Virus record (IMG/VR): IMGVR_UViG_3300037963_001982
Location: 1 to 28,502 of that record
Reading direction: 5' to 3' (one strand)
DNA: 28,502 nt
Source of the DNA: a virus
The notes under the pieces were generated by a model that was not told the DNA's origin, did no database searches, and saw nothing but the letters and a program-made list of their open reading frames with translations. Positions within the stretch are counted from its first letter, which is position 1. Every line of letters begins with the position of its first letter. A program made the position numbers and the translations under genes. Shown one piece after another: positions 1 to 9,800 of the stretch.

Positions 1-176
1 TATATTATCCTTATGCGGTTGATGACAAGGAAAATGATAGATACCAAATGGAAATCATATGTCAAAAAGCAAGATATGGACAACTAGGTAGTTATGACCT
101 AGGGTTTAATGGCGACAAGTGTAGCGTTTACTTTGATAGAACAGAAGCTATAAGGGTAATGAGCAGTTATACCTAA
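1..176 (+). CDS. C-terminal end of probable replicative DNA helicase (5' truncated)
   Basis: An open frame enters from the left edge (codons in phase with position 3) and ends at TAA 174-176, giving 57 visible residues. The stretch with K-A-R-Y-G-Q-L-G followed by D-L-G-F-N-G and V-Y-F resembles the last strands of DnaB/gp4-type ring helicases, where a K/R-x-R-x-G-x-x-G loop precedes a strand pair ending in an aromatic residue. The stop overlaps the next start by one base (TAATG), so it is co-translated with the resolvase gene. The helicase assignment rests on this short tail and on the replication-type neighbour. Only the existence of a coding end is well supported. Another replication protein remains possible. 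Confidence 0.5.
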   Translation, partial: YYPYAVDDKENDRYQMEIICQKARYGQLGSYDLGFNGDKCSVYFDRTEAIRVMSSYT

Positions 177-619
177 TGAATATAATAGCTATAGACCCTG
201 GATGGAATGGTGCAGTTGCTTTCTTTGCTCAAGACAACCTCCATTCAACTAGTAATTGCCCTTCCTCTAGGGAACCTATAGACATGGTTAAATTAATCAA
301 ACAATATAATACTAATTCTAACACAATCGTATATATTGAACGAGTTTGGTCAAGACCATATGAGAGAGGGGCATTTACATTTGGGAAGAATTACGGCATC
401 TGGTTAGGTATTTGTAATGCGTTAGACCTACCTATTGTTAAGGTTCTTCCTAAAAAATGGCAAGATGTTATAGGTAATAGAATACCAAAAGATTATCAAA
501 AACGTAAACAGTACTTTAAACGTAGAGCAAAAGCTTTTGCAGGTAGCAAACACAAAGTTACTCTTAAGAACGCAGATGCTATATGTATTGGAATGTACGC
601 TATAAAGGAGATAAAATGA
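176..619 (+). CDS. RuvC-like Holliday-junction resolvase / endonuclease
   Basis: A 147-residue protein with an RNase H-fold resolvase layout. The N-terminal strand has I-D-P-G with D7 and a following N-G-A. A second strand, I-V-Y-I-E-R-V, carries E55. The C-terminal helix, K-N-A-D-A-I-C-I-G, carries D134. These fit the metal-binding carboxylates of RuvC-type enzymes, which cut branched DNA; phages use them to resolve replication intermediates before packaging. RuvC proper has two C-terminal aspartates three residues apart; here the position three before D134 is K131, so one expected acid is missing or displaced. The length is close to the usual 150-170 residues. The start follows from the TAATG overlap with the upstream gene, and the stop overlaps the next ATG (ATGA at 616-619). 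Confidence 0.8.
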   Translation: MNIIAIDPGWNGAVAFFAQDNLHSTSNCPSSREPIDMVKLIKQYNTNSNTIVYIERVWSRPYERGAFTFGKNYGIWLGICNALDLPIVKVLPKKWQDVIGNRIPKDYQKRKQYFKRRAKAFAGSKHKVTLKNADAICIGMYAIKEIK

Positions 620-843
620 ATTATAAAGAAATATATTCTTCTAGTAAACAAGCTAGATTGGATTTACTTATGTTGTATTTAGACATAGAATCAGATAAAA
701 ATAAATTAAAAGATAAATCTATAGTTACTAAGCTAAAAAACTTTGAGAAAGAATTAGAAAATAAAGGTTATCCTACAAAAAAAGAGTTAATAAAAGAGTT
801 TGCAAATTATTCTATTAAAGATGACCAAACATCTATAGCTTAA
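616..843 (+). CDS. Small charged helical protein, unknown function
   Basis: A 75-residue protein very rich in lysine and glutamate, with predicted long helices (for example the segment K-L-K-N-F-E-K-E-L-E) and no cysteine or membrane segment. The frame is open upstream to 583, but I choose the ATG at 616 because it has AAGGAG five bases upstream and forms an ATGA overlap with the resolvase stop, the same coupling style seen elsewhere in this genome. It is the last gene of the rightward unit. Its TAA (841-843) overlaps the stop of the leftward 992-residue gene, so the two units converge without a spacer. I do not recognise the family. DNA-binding accessory protein is a guess from charge only. 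Confidence 0.75.
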   Translation: MNYKEIYSSSKQARLDLLMLYLDIESDKNKLKDKSIVTKLKNFEKELENKGYPTKKELIKEFANYSIKDDQTSIA

Positions 844-3818
844 TCTTCCATCTTATCTAATACTTTAAGAACATCACTGCTATAATCTAGATATTGTCTT
901 TCAGTCTGTTTCAATTTAGGCATAGTACCTTCAGCGGTTTTTATCATTCTTTTAATAAAATCAGGATACTCAACTTCAAAAAGTCCTAAGTCTAAAGTAA
1001 ATCTGTCTTTTTCTTTCTTAGGATACATACTAAATGTATTTCTACTTATTGCCGCCATCTTACCATCAAAGGTTTTTGAAGAAGTAAATTGAGGACCAGT
1101 CTTTGTAAAAAGTCTTCTACCTTGTTCACCTCCAATAAATGGAAGAGGTGTAGCAAATTGTATTTTTTGTAGCATAGTTAAATCTTGGTCTTTTTCTGCT
1201 GCATAACTTAAACCTAACAAAAAGTTTGCTGTATCATTATTTTGAATTACTCTATCTATACCAGTAATAGACATAAAATCTAATAAAGTATCAACAGTAG
1301 GTCCTAGATTACCAGCAACTGGACCTCTACCAAAATATTTTTGCATAAGTTCTTCTCTATTTTCTTCAGCAAATTCTTCTGGATTAGCTAAACTAGCAAG
1401 TTTTTCTAGTTCTTCATATGCTGCGTTTTCAACAATATTACCAGCATTTCCATTTAATAAATCTCCAAAGGTTTCTATCATTAAGTATAAACCACCAAGT
1501 CTTGTCATTCTTCCAACAGCATCAGAACGTAATTGACCAGAAGCTACATCTCCTAGACCTTGTTCTATCATTTTTTTCTGCATAATAAAATTACTAAACA
1601 CATAATGTTTAAACTGTAATATCAATGAACCAACTTTACTTGTTTGTGCAAAAGATTTTTGTGTTTGACTATAGTCATAATGTAAAAATGTTACAATGTT
1701 ATCAGCATGTCTTTGTGCTAATCTTTGTCTATATTTATCAAATTCTAGTTCAAACTCAGTACGCTCTCTACCTAACAATTCATCTTGTACAGTTTTCGTT
1801 TGCATATCAGATATTTGTTTTTTACTAAAACTACTACCATCTTTATTTTTTAATTGTCTTTTAAATCTTTCTCTTAATACAGATAAAGTAACATCGTTTT
1901 CTTGTCTTATCCATTCTTGAGTATAAGCAAAATCATAAGTAGTGTTTCTATTAATTTGATTTTCTACTGTTTGCATAAGTTCACCAGAACCTCTAGCTAT
2001 TCTACTCATACCACTATCTATACTATCTATTATACCATCGTGAGTAGCATTTCTATAAAAACCATCTTCTCCTTTTACTATTGGCATATGCATATCTGCA
2101 TAAGTTTCTTGAATGTTTACATTAAATACACCACTTCTTTTTCTACCAGCAATGATTCTTTTTCCTAAATTTTCTCTAGTGTTTTTTATATTTCTCAATT
2201 GAGCCATACCTAATGCTCCAAAATAAACATAATTAAATGTCCATTGTGATGCATTTTTAATAGCTGTTTTAAGGTTCCAACCTAGTTTAGTTGCAAATTG
2301 ATAGTTAGTAGCTATACGAACCAACTTGTCACTAAGAGTATTATAATCTCCACTTGATTGTGTTTCAAACAATCTATGCATATACTTTGTTAACATATCT
2401 ACTGATTTGTCAAATTTTTCATATTGTAATGGCTGGTCTGGGTTAAAAGGTCTTCTTGCTTTAAGCGCAGCTACCTCACTTAACGCAACCATATATGCAT
2501 TTGCGTTATCAATAGTGTGTAAAAACTTTACAGTATTTTTATTATAAGATTCTAATACTGGAAATATATTAAAATCTTGTTTTGCAGTTCCAATATCAGT
2601 ATTAATTTTACTAGCTGTATATAAATTATTTTGCATGATTTTATCTAAAGCTAAAAAACCATCCATGGCTTCATCTATTTCAGCTCCTTTACCAGAAAAC
2701 ATTTTGTAAAAATTACCTTCTATTTGTGGTAATACTTCTAATGTTAGTAAAGGTAAAATACCACTATCTTTTCTTTTTATTCTACCAGCAAAATCTTTAT
2801 TTAATCTTTCTAAAACACCTAATACTTCTTCATATCTATGATGACTTTTAATATTACTATCTTTAGTATTTTTTAATAAACTAGATAATTTGTCAACACC
2901 TTCAATTACATGTCCATCTCTTTTAACCATTAATGCTCTAAATTCTTCAGCTGCATCTAATGTAGAAGGATGTATTCCATGTATTCTTTCAAATTTTTTG
3001 GCATCATTTTTTGCTAATTTTTTTAAATCATCAAATTTTTTACCTCCCATTAGCGTTAGTTTACTAAAATCTGCAAATACTTTTAACTCACCTTCCTTTG
3101 TTAAATAATCTAAAGAATTAACATAAGCTTTTCCACCATCTCCAGTATTAGCTAATTTATCTGGTTTACCTTTTTCGTTACCACGAATATAATATTCTTG
3201 AGCAGCTGCTGGACCTGTAGCTCCATCAAATTCTTCTTTACCTTCTGCAATTCTTCTCCATCTATTTTGCATAGTAACAAGTTTATTTCTTAAAGTAAAA
3301 CCTAGTTTAGCATCAATAACTTTACCAACATTTCCTATAGTAAATTCATTACTAGCAATTTTCATTTTACCAATTATAGATTGTATAGTTCTATCCCCTA
3401 CTACTTGTCTACCATTAGCTCTTGTATTAGAATCTAAAATCTCTTGAAAAGCTTTTTTCATTGTAGGATTAGTTTTAAATATTTCAGATTTTAAATAAAA
3501 ATCAGTAGTTCTAGTTAAACCTAAATTAGTTCCTGGAATAGATTCTAAGTTTTTTATAAATTCTTTTTGTAATCTTTTTTGTACTTTTAATTCTTCAATA
3601 GTTGGAACTTCATATTCACCAAAGCCTTTACCACGTGTAGCTTCAAATTGTAATTCAGAATACATATTACTTATTTGAGAATCGCTATATTGTCTAACCA
3701 AAGGATTAGAATAAAATTCTTTAGCTAGTTTTCTATCTGAAGCAATTCTTCTTGCTAAATCACGATTTAATCTAACGTCTCTACTAAAAGGTGCGCATAC
3801 TTTATCTACTATTGACAT
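840..3818 (-). CDS. Large ejection (internal virion) protein, 992 residues
   Basis: This is the last gene of the leftward virion operon. The 992-residue protein is mostly helical, lysine-rich and without a signal peptide. It has several moderately hydrophobic amphipathic stretches, for example around L-G-W-N-L-K-T-A-I-K-N-A-S-Q-W (near residue 520) and Q-F-K-H-Y-V-F-S-N-F (near residue 745). Such giant helical proteins at the end of a podovirus structural operon are typically inner-core or ejection proteins in the T7 gp15/gp16 style that enter the cell with the DNA. No transglycosylase or protease motif is visible. Its ATG directly follows the TAG of the 2925-residue gene, and its ribosome-binding site AGAGGT lies inside the last codons of that gene, so the two are coupled and probably made in matched amounts. 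It may be a partner of the putative polymerase. The role is inferred from size, composition and position. Confidence 0.8.
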   Translation of the reverse strand: MSIVDKVCAPFSRDVRLNRDLARRIASDRKLAKEFYSNPLVRQYSDSQISNMYSELQFEATRGKGFGEYEVPTIEELKVQKRLQKEFIKNLESIPGTNLGLTRTTDFYLKSEIFKTNPTMKKAFQEILDSNTRANGRQVVGDRTIQSIIGKMKIASNEFTIGNVGKVIDAKLGFTLRNKLVTMQNRWRRIAEGKEEFDGATGPAAAQEYYIRGNEKGKPDKLANTGDGGKAYVNSLDYLTKEGELKVFADFSKLTLMGGKKFDDLKKLAKNDAKKFERIHGIHPSTLDAAEEFRALMVKRDGHVIEGVDKLSSLLKNTKDSNIKSHHRYEEVLGVLERLNKDFAGRIKRKDSGILPLLTLEVLPQIEGNFYKMFSGKGAEIDEAMDGFLALDKIMQNNLYTASKINTDIGTAKQDFNIFPVLESYNKNTVKFLHTIDNANAYMVALSEVAALKARRPFNPDQPLQYEKFDKSVDMLTKYMHRLFETQSSGDYNTLSDKLVRIATNYQFATKLGWNLKTAIKNASQWTFNYVYFGALGMAQLRNIKNTRENLGKRIIAGRKRSGVFNVNIQETYADMHMPIVKGEDGFYRNATHDGIIDSIDSGMSRIARGSGELMQTVENQINRNTTYDFAYTQEWIRQENDVTLSVLRERFKRQLKNKDGSSFSKKQISDMQTKTVQDELLGRERTEFELEFDKYRQRLAQRHADNIVTFLHYDYSQTQKSFAQTSKVGSLILQFKHYVFSNFIMQKKMIEQGLGDVASGQLRSDAVGRMTRLGGLYLMIETFGDLLNGNAGNIVENAAYEELEKLASLANPEEFAEENREELMQKYFGRGPVAGNLGPTVDTLLDFMSITGIDRVIQNNDTANFLLGLSYAAEKDQDLTMLQKIQFATPLPFIGGEQGRRLFTKTGPQFTSSKTFDGKMAAISRNTFSMYPKKEKDRFTLDLGLFEVEYPDFIKRMIKTAEGTMPKLKQTERQYLDYSSDVLKVLDKMED

Positions 3819-6800
3819 CTATTTACCTCTTGCCTTTACACATTTTTTACCAATTCTTTCATATCTAGCTTCATTCCATTCCATAAAATTACTTTTTGTT
3901 CTATTAACAAATGGTTTATCGCTAGGTATCAAGCCGCTATTTACATCTTCAAACACATAAACTCCTTTATCTATTGCTTCATATATTGCTGCAATTCCAT
4001 TTACTCTATAATCTCCTCTACCAGCAAATTCATGAGCAATCAAACTATCTCCAACTAGACCACCTTTACGTGCTACACTTCTATATAAACCTGTACCTAT
4101 ACCAATATAAAATTGTTCGTAATAACTTAATCTACTCATACCGCTTTGGTTTATTTCATCTTGCAGTATATTAGTCATTCTTAATACACTATCATTATGT
4201 GTGTTTCCATATTCTGTAAAAGCACGAAACGCTTCTTGATTTCTTATAAATACTTTATCTGATACTACAGATTCTAGGTTTGGTTTTTTACCATTAAGAA
4301 CATCAACGACATCTCTACTTGTTTTAGCTAAATCTTTATTGAATTGTAAAGCTTCTGTTTTTTGATTAAATATATCTACTCTATGACTATTATTAAATCG
4401 TATTGCTAAGTTAATACGTTTAGACAAAGATTTATCATCTGATACAAATAAATATTTACCATTAAATTCTACAAATTTACCTGATTTTATATCTATATCA
4501 GGAGACATAATTCTACTTAGTACTATATCTATTTTATCAGCTAAACCATTTTCTTGAATAATAAGATATAGTTGTCTATCAAAATCATATTGTAAACTAT
4601 CGTAGTCTTGGAATCCATATAATTTGCTTGTTCCATTAGTAGTTTCATAAAATTCTTTTTTATATTGACTAACAAAGTTATCTATTAATTTACTTTGTGC
4701 TTCTGTAATTTGTAAACCAGAACTTGCTATTCTTTGATTTAATACTCCAGCTGTACTTCTACCTACAAATTCTGATAAGGTTTCTTCATACTTTCTTGGC
4801 TCTGTAATAAAATCTTTCATTTTTTCATTAACTAGCTCTCCTAGTTTTTTGTCAGATAATTTTCCATGTTTATCATATATTTTTTTTATTCTAGCAACTA
4901 ATTCTTTTTTAATATTTTCATCAAGGTCTTTAAATAGTTTGTTGTTTATTTCTTGTTTTAGTTCAGAATATTTTTTATCAAAACCTTTAGTTCTAGATGA
5001 ATAATATTTAATTAAAGCATCTCCACTAAAATCATCTTCCCCATATTCTAATTTTTTACCAGCTTGTAATTCTTTTAATTTATCTAAATCAGAAAAATAT
5101 TGTTCTTCAATTGCTTGTAATTTTATAGATGCATCGTGATAATTTTTTACGCCTTTAATAATATTTTCTGTTGCCTCACTAGCATCATCCATAAATTGAA
5201 AAGCTAATGTTTCAAACTCAGGTCCTTGATAGTCTAATCTATCTTTAATTTGTAATTTATTAGCTGTAGTGTTTTGTTCATATAAAGAGCGTAACAATAC
5301 ATTTTGATAGTCTCTAGGAGATACATTTTTTAAATTTAAAGCGTTTTCATATGCTTTAGAACTTACTTGTCCAGCTAATCTCATAGTAAAACTACTATTA
5401 ATATTATGTCCTCCAAAATCTAATTCATATAAATCTTTATACAAATCATCCCAAGCTTTTTGTCCTTGTCCTGCAGATTGACTTAAGATTAATTTTTTCA
5501 TTTTTGCTTCAATAGATTGTTTAGCTAATGCTAAATCTTTATCGTAATTATCAATAACCTTTACTCTTCTACTTGGACTAGCACTTCTTTTTCTACCTGT
5601 ACTAAATTCACCACCACTATCTCTTAAGTATGTACTAAATATATTTACATATTCTCTTACAGCAAACATTTCATGGGGTTGAAATTCATCTGCTAACTTT
5701 AGTCCTTCTCCATCTACTCTTTCAAATATACCATCTTTACTAAAAAACAAATCATTCATAATAGTAGTTTTGCTTCCAAGTTTTTCTATATTATAACCAC
5801 CAGTAGATATATCTAATGCTTTTTGATTGTACTCGTCTACTTTTGCTCCTATAATAGGGTCAATATTTTCTTTTACTCTTATATAAGTATTTTTTCCTAT
5901 TTGCATAACAAGACCATTTGTTGGAAAAGGTTTTCCTCCTACGCCAGGAGTTCTACTTTGTGTAGCTGTTAAAAATCTTAATATTTCAGGAAAGTTCATA
6001 CCAGTTCCTTTAATTACAGCTTCATTTAATTTAGAGTTTTGTAATTCTGCAAACTTATCTGAATCAGTAAGTGAAAAACCTTTATAATTATCAGGAGAAC
6101 CTAGTGTATCTTGTGTATACATTTTTTTACCTAACAAATTATTAAAACCTTTCCAAACATCTGCTGGTTGTGAGTACATACTTATAGTATCATCTATGTC
6201 GTAATCACCTTTTAACATATGAATAACATCTCCACTTGCTACAACTTTTTTATTTTTTTCTGATATACTTCCTATATCTTTAATTCCTTCTATAATAACA
6301 CTACCTAGTCTTGTAATTGGATTTCTATAAGTTAAAGATGCTACCTGTACATCATCTACAACTTCAAAATAATCTACCAAGTCTTTTAATGTACTACCTT
6401 TTTTTGGTTTGTTTCTAACTAAATCGTCTAATTTTTTTACAGAAGAAGGAGTAAGTCCTTTTCTTAGTTCTTGGTCTCTCATTACATCTTTTAATTCAGT
6501 AATGTGTACAAGTCTATCTACGTCATTTTTATCTTTTAAAATTATAGCAAAATTATCAACGTCTATTTCAGTTTGACCAGCATAATAAGACTCAGTAGTT
6601 TCACCATAACGTATAACACCTGTTTCATCTGCTATCATTGATTTTAATGAACCAGTAATATCTGGTTGTATAACTGCATTGTTACCGTGCTTAACCTTTG
6701 CATTTAAAACATATTCATCTGCAAACATATCAAAGTATTTATCATAAAACAAATAAGGGTCTACCCCTTCTTTTGCAAGTGATTGTAATACTCCAGGTTG

Positions 6801-9800
6801 AGAGTCTCTTAAATTTGTATCAGCATTTAGTTTATTACTATTTTGTTCAGTAAGATATAAAAAGTCTTCTATTGCTCCAGTTCTATCTGAATTATTCATA
6901 TTTTTAGCTTTAGTATTATATGGTCTAATATTTTGTGTATAGTTATAAGAAACAAATGCATTTAATGCCTCATCACCATTTTCAGCAAATGTTAAAAATC
7001 CTGTTAAATTAGGAGGCAACGCACCAGATTTTTTACCTTTACTAGACAATAAAGATATATCATTCATATTAAATTGAAATGAATTTGTGTCATCGAATGT
7101 TCTGTTAAAATCTTTTGCGGTATTAGGACTAAATATTCTTGAAGTTAAATCTGAATTTATACCTTTAACTAAATCTTTTACACCACTTCTAGCTATAAAA
7201 ATTATATTTTGTTGGTTTGCAGCCGTCATCATTTCTTGTGGAAAGTTTTTTGCACCTTGGTTTGGTATGTGTAATCCAGCTGTTTTCATTAACGCTATTT
7301 CATCTCCAACATCTTTATGTCCAATGTATTTTACACCAGACAATTCGCTAGTTTGATTTAATGGAGTACCTAATAACATAGCTTCTAAATCATATAAATC
7401 AGTGGGTTTCATAGATGCTGCGTCTAATATACTTACATCTTCTTGTCTAAGTCTTTCTCTTCCTGCATCATATATTCTTTGGTCTCTTGCACTTAATGCA
7501 TTATACTCTGTATCACTTAATTCTTTTTCTATATCTATATTAAATTCATCTTTGTATTGTTTTATATCTCTTTTTCGTTGACTAAACATATCATTAATAG
7601 TTCCATCAGGTAATTCATCTTCAACTATTACAAATTTATAATCACCATTTACAACTTTATTTATTGTTGTTGCAACTTTGTTTAATGTAGGGTCTTTTGT
7701 GTCTTTTATAAATTCGCCTATTTGTCTCAATTGGTCACTATCAATATTTTTAGCTGATTTGTTGTCATGTAGTTTAAATCTTTTTAGTGATTTAAATTGT
7801 TCTTCATCTGTTGCATTTCTTAAAGCTAACCATGTTTTTTCACCTAAACCAAATTCCATAGCTTTTTTACCATATGTTAAATCCATCATCATAGGTTGTA
7901 TTAATTGAGTTATTTTTTTACCACTTATACTACCATCAGGATTTTTAGGTACTGCGTCAATGTCAAAAATATACTTTCCAGTATCTTCGTGTTTTCTTAT
8001 ATAAAAGTTTTCTTGTAATCCATCTAAAGCATTCTTACCCAGATTCTTTTTTCTCCATTTTACATATCTATCAGCTATTTCATCTAATGCATCTATACCA
8101 GCTTTTTTATTTGTATCATTTATTCTAATTACAATATTTGTTTTTTCATTTAATCTAATTAAGATACCTTTGAAGCTTTCTAAATCTATATCATTTTCAT
8201 CAAATTCTTCATCAATTCCTTTTTTTAAAGCTCTATTGCTTTTAAACCTATGATTACCTGTTGCTAAATCATTTGCAATTTGATAGAAAAATTCATTATC
8301 ATCTAAAGTTCTGTTTGCTCTATATACATTGTTAGCAAAACCATTATTGTTCATAATAACTATTTTATCAGCTAAGGTACCATCTTCAAATATACCTCTT
8401 AAACTTTTTAATAATAAATTTTCTTGATATTGAAAATCTTCATAATTGCTAAATCCTCTACTACCATCGTATGTTACAGTTTTTAATACAACTCTATTTT
8501 CTAAGTTTGCACCTATAGCAATTAACTCTTGATTTAATTTTTCAACATCTACAAGAGGATTTGTTTCTATAATATTTTCACGCAATCTTTGTAAAAATAC
8601 TTTAGTATGTGTTCTATTTCCGTTATTATCTACAAATCTACCATCATCTTTCATAACTGAATATTTAGCATCTAAGTACTCTTTTATATTTACAGCATCT
8701 TTTGCTTTCTTAAAATGTTTACCTATAATAATACTATCTTCTCCATACTCAATTAATAATTTAGAAATAGTGTTTGGAGATTCACTTAATTCTCTACTAT
8801 GATTTAAATCAAAGTCTAACAACATTTCTTCTTTATCTTTTGGAGCCATCATATCATCTATAATATTTCTTTCTTGTTCCGCAAATAATTGTTTCATTTT
8901 ATCTTGATATATTTTTTCTGAAGAAATTGAATCATCAATTTTTTGCATTTCTTTCCAACTACGCAACTTTCTTTCGTTACTTAAAAATCCAGCTGTATTT
9001 AAATGGTTATAAAATTTTCTAAATTTATCATCACTATTTTCTATGTATTTTAATATTTTACCTATAGTATCAATATTATCTGCTTCTAAATCTTTTACTT
9101 GTTTTTTTAGTGATTGAGCAAACATATTCATGTTGTCGTTATATTTTATAGTTTTAATTTTTTCTATAGATTTTTTTAAACTATTTAATGTATTTATATC
9201 TTTAAAATACAGTGAACTATCTGTTACTTCTGTTAAATGTCCTGTCGTTATACCATTTTCTGTTTTAAGTATATAAGGTTTAATAATTTCTTGAACTTCC
9301 ATTATTAATTGTTTAGCTGCTTTATCAGCTTGTGATGCACTTAAATTATTATCAGATTTAATTGTGTTTATAAAACTTGTTAAAAATTTTTTTGATTCAC
9401 CAGATTCATAATCTTCTAAAAATTTTAAAAAATTCACTCCTTTTTGATGTTGACTAATATCTAAGTCTGCTAAAATTCTTATATCCATGTGAATAGTATT
9501 AGAACTTCTTCCTTTAATTAAACTAAACTCTTCAAATGTTTCTAATATTGCTCTATCTACATTAGTGTAAGATTGTAAATTTCCATCTACATTATATCTT
9601 TGATATTTTATCCATTGATTTTTCCATTCTAAATCTCCTATAAATGTTAAAAATGGAATATTAGGTCTATCTTTCATTCTAGAAAAAATACCAAAATCTT
9701 GTTCTACAAATAATTCTCTTAATTCGTTTACTTGAGCATTAGTTAATTTTTTTCTTTTTGTTTGTTTAACTAAATCATCTGCGCCTTGTTTTCTTAATAA

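Noticed and set aside
583-615. Longer start of the small gene after the resolvase (ATG at 583)
   Set aside because: It would overlap the resolvase gene by 37 bases and has no ribosome-binding site, while the ATG at 616 has AAGGAG and an ATGA overlap.
1625-2168. Rightward open frames opposite the 992-residue gene
   Set aside because: They overlap each other and the real gene, are rich in F, Y, S, I and C, and look like complements of lysine- and glutamate-rich codons.
7850-7900. D-L-T-Y-G segment near residue 1573 of the 2925-residue protein, considered as a motif B of an N4-type single-subunit virion polymerase
   Set aside because: The conserved lysine and arginine of that motif are absent, and no matching D-x-x-G-R or H-D-S motifs were found. 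The two-barrel motifs near 2091-2266 fit far better.
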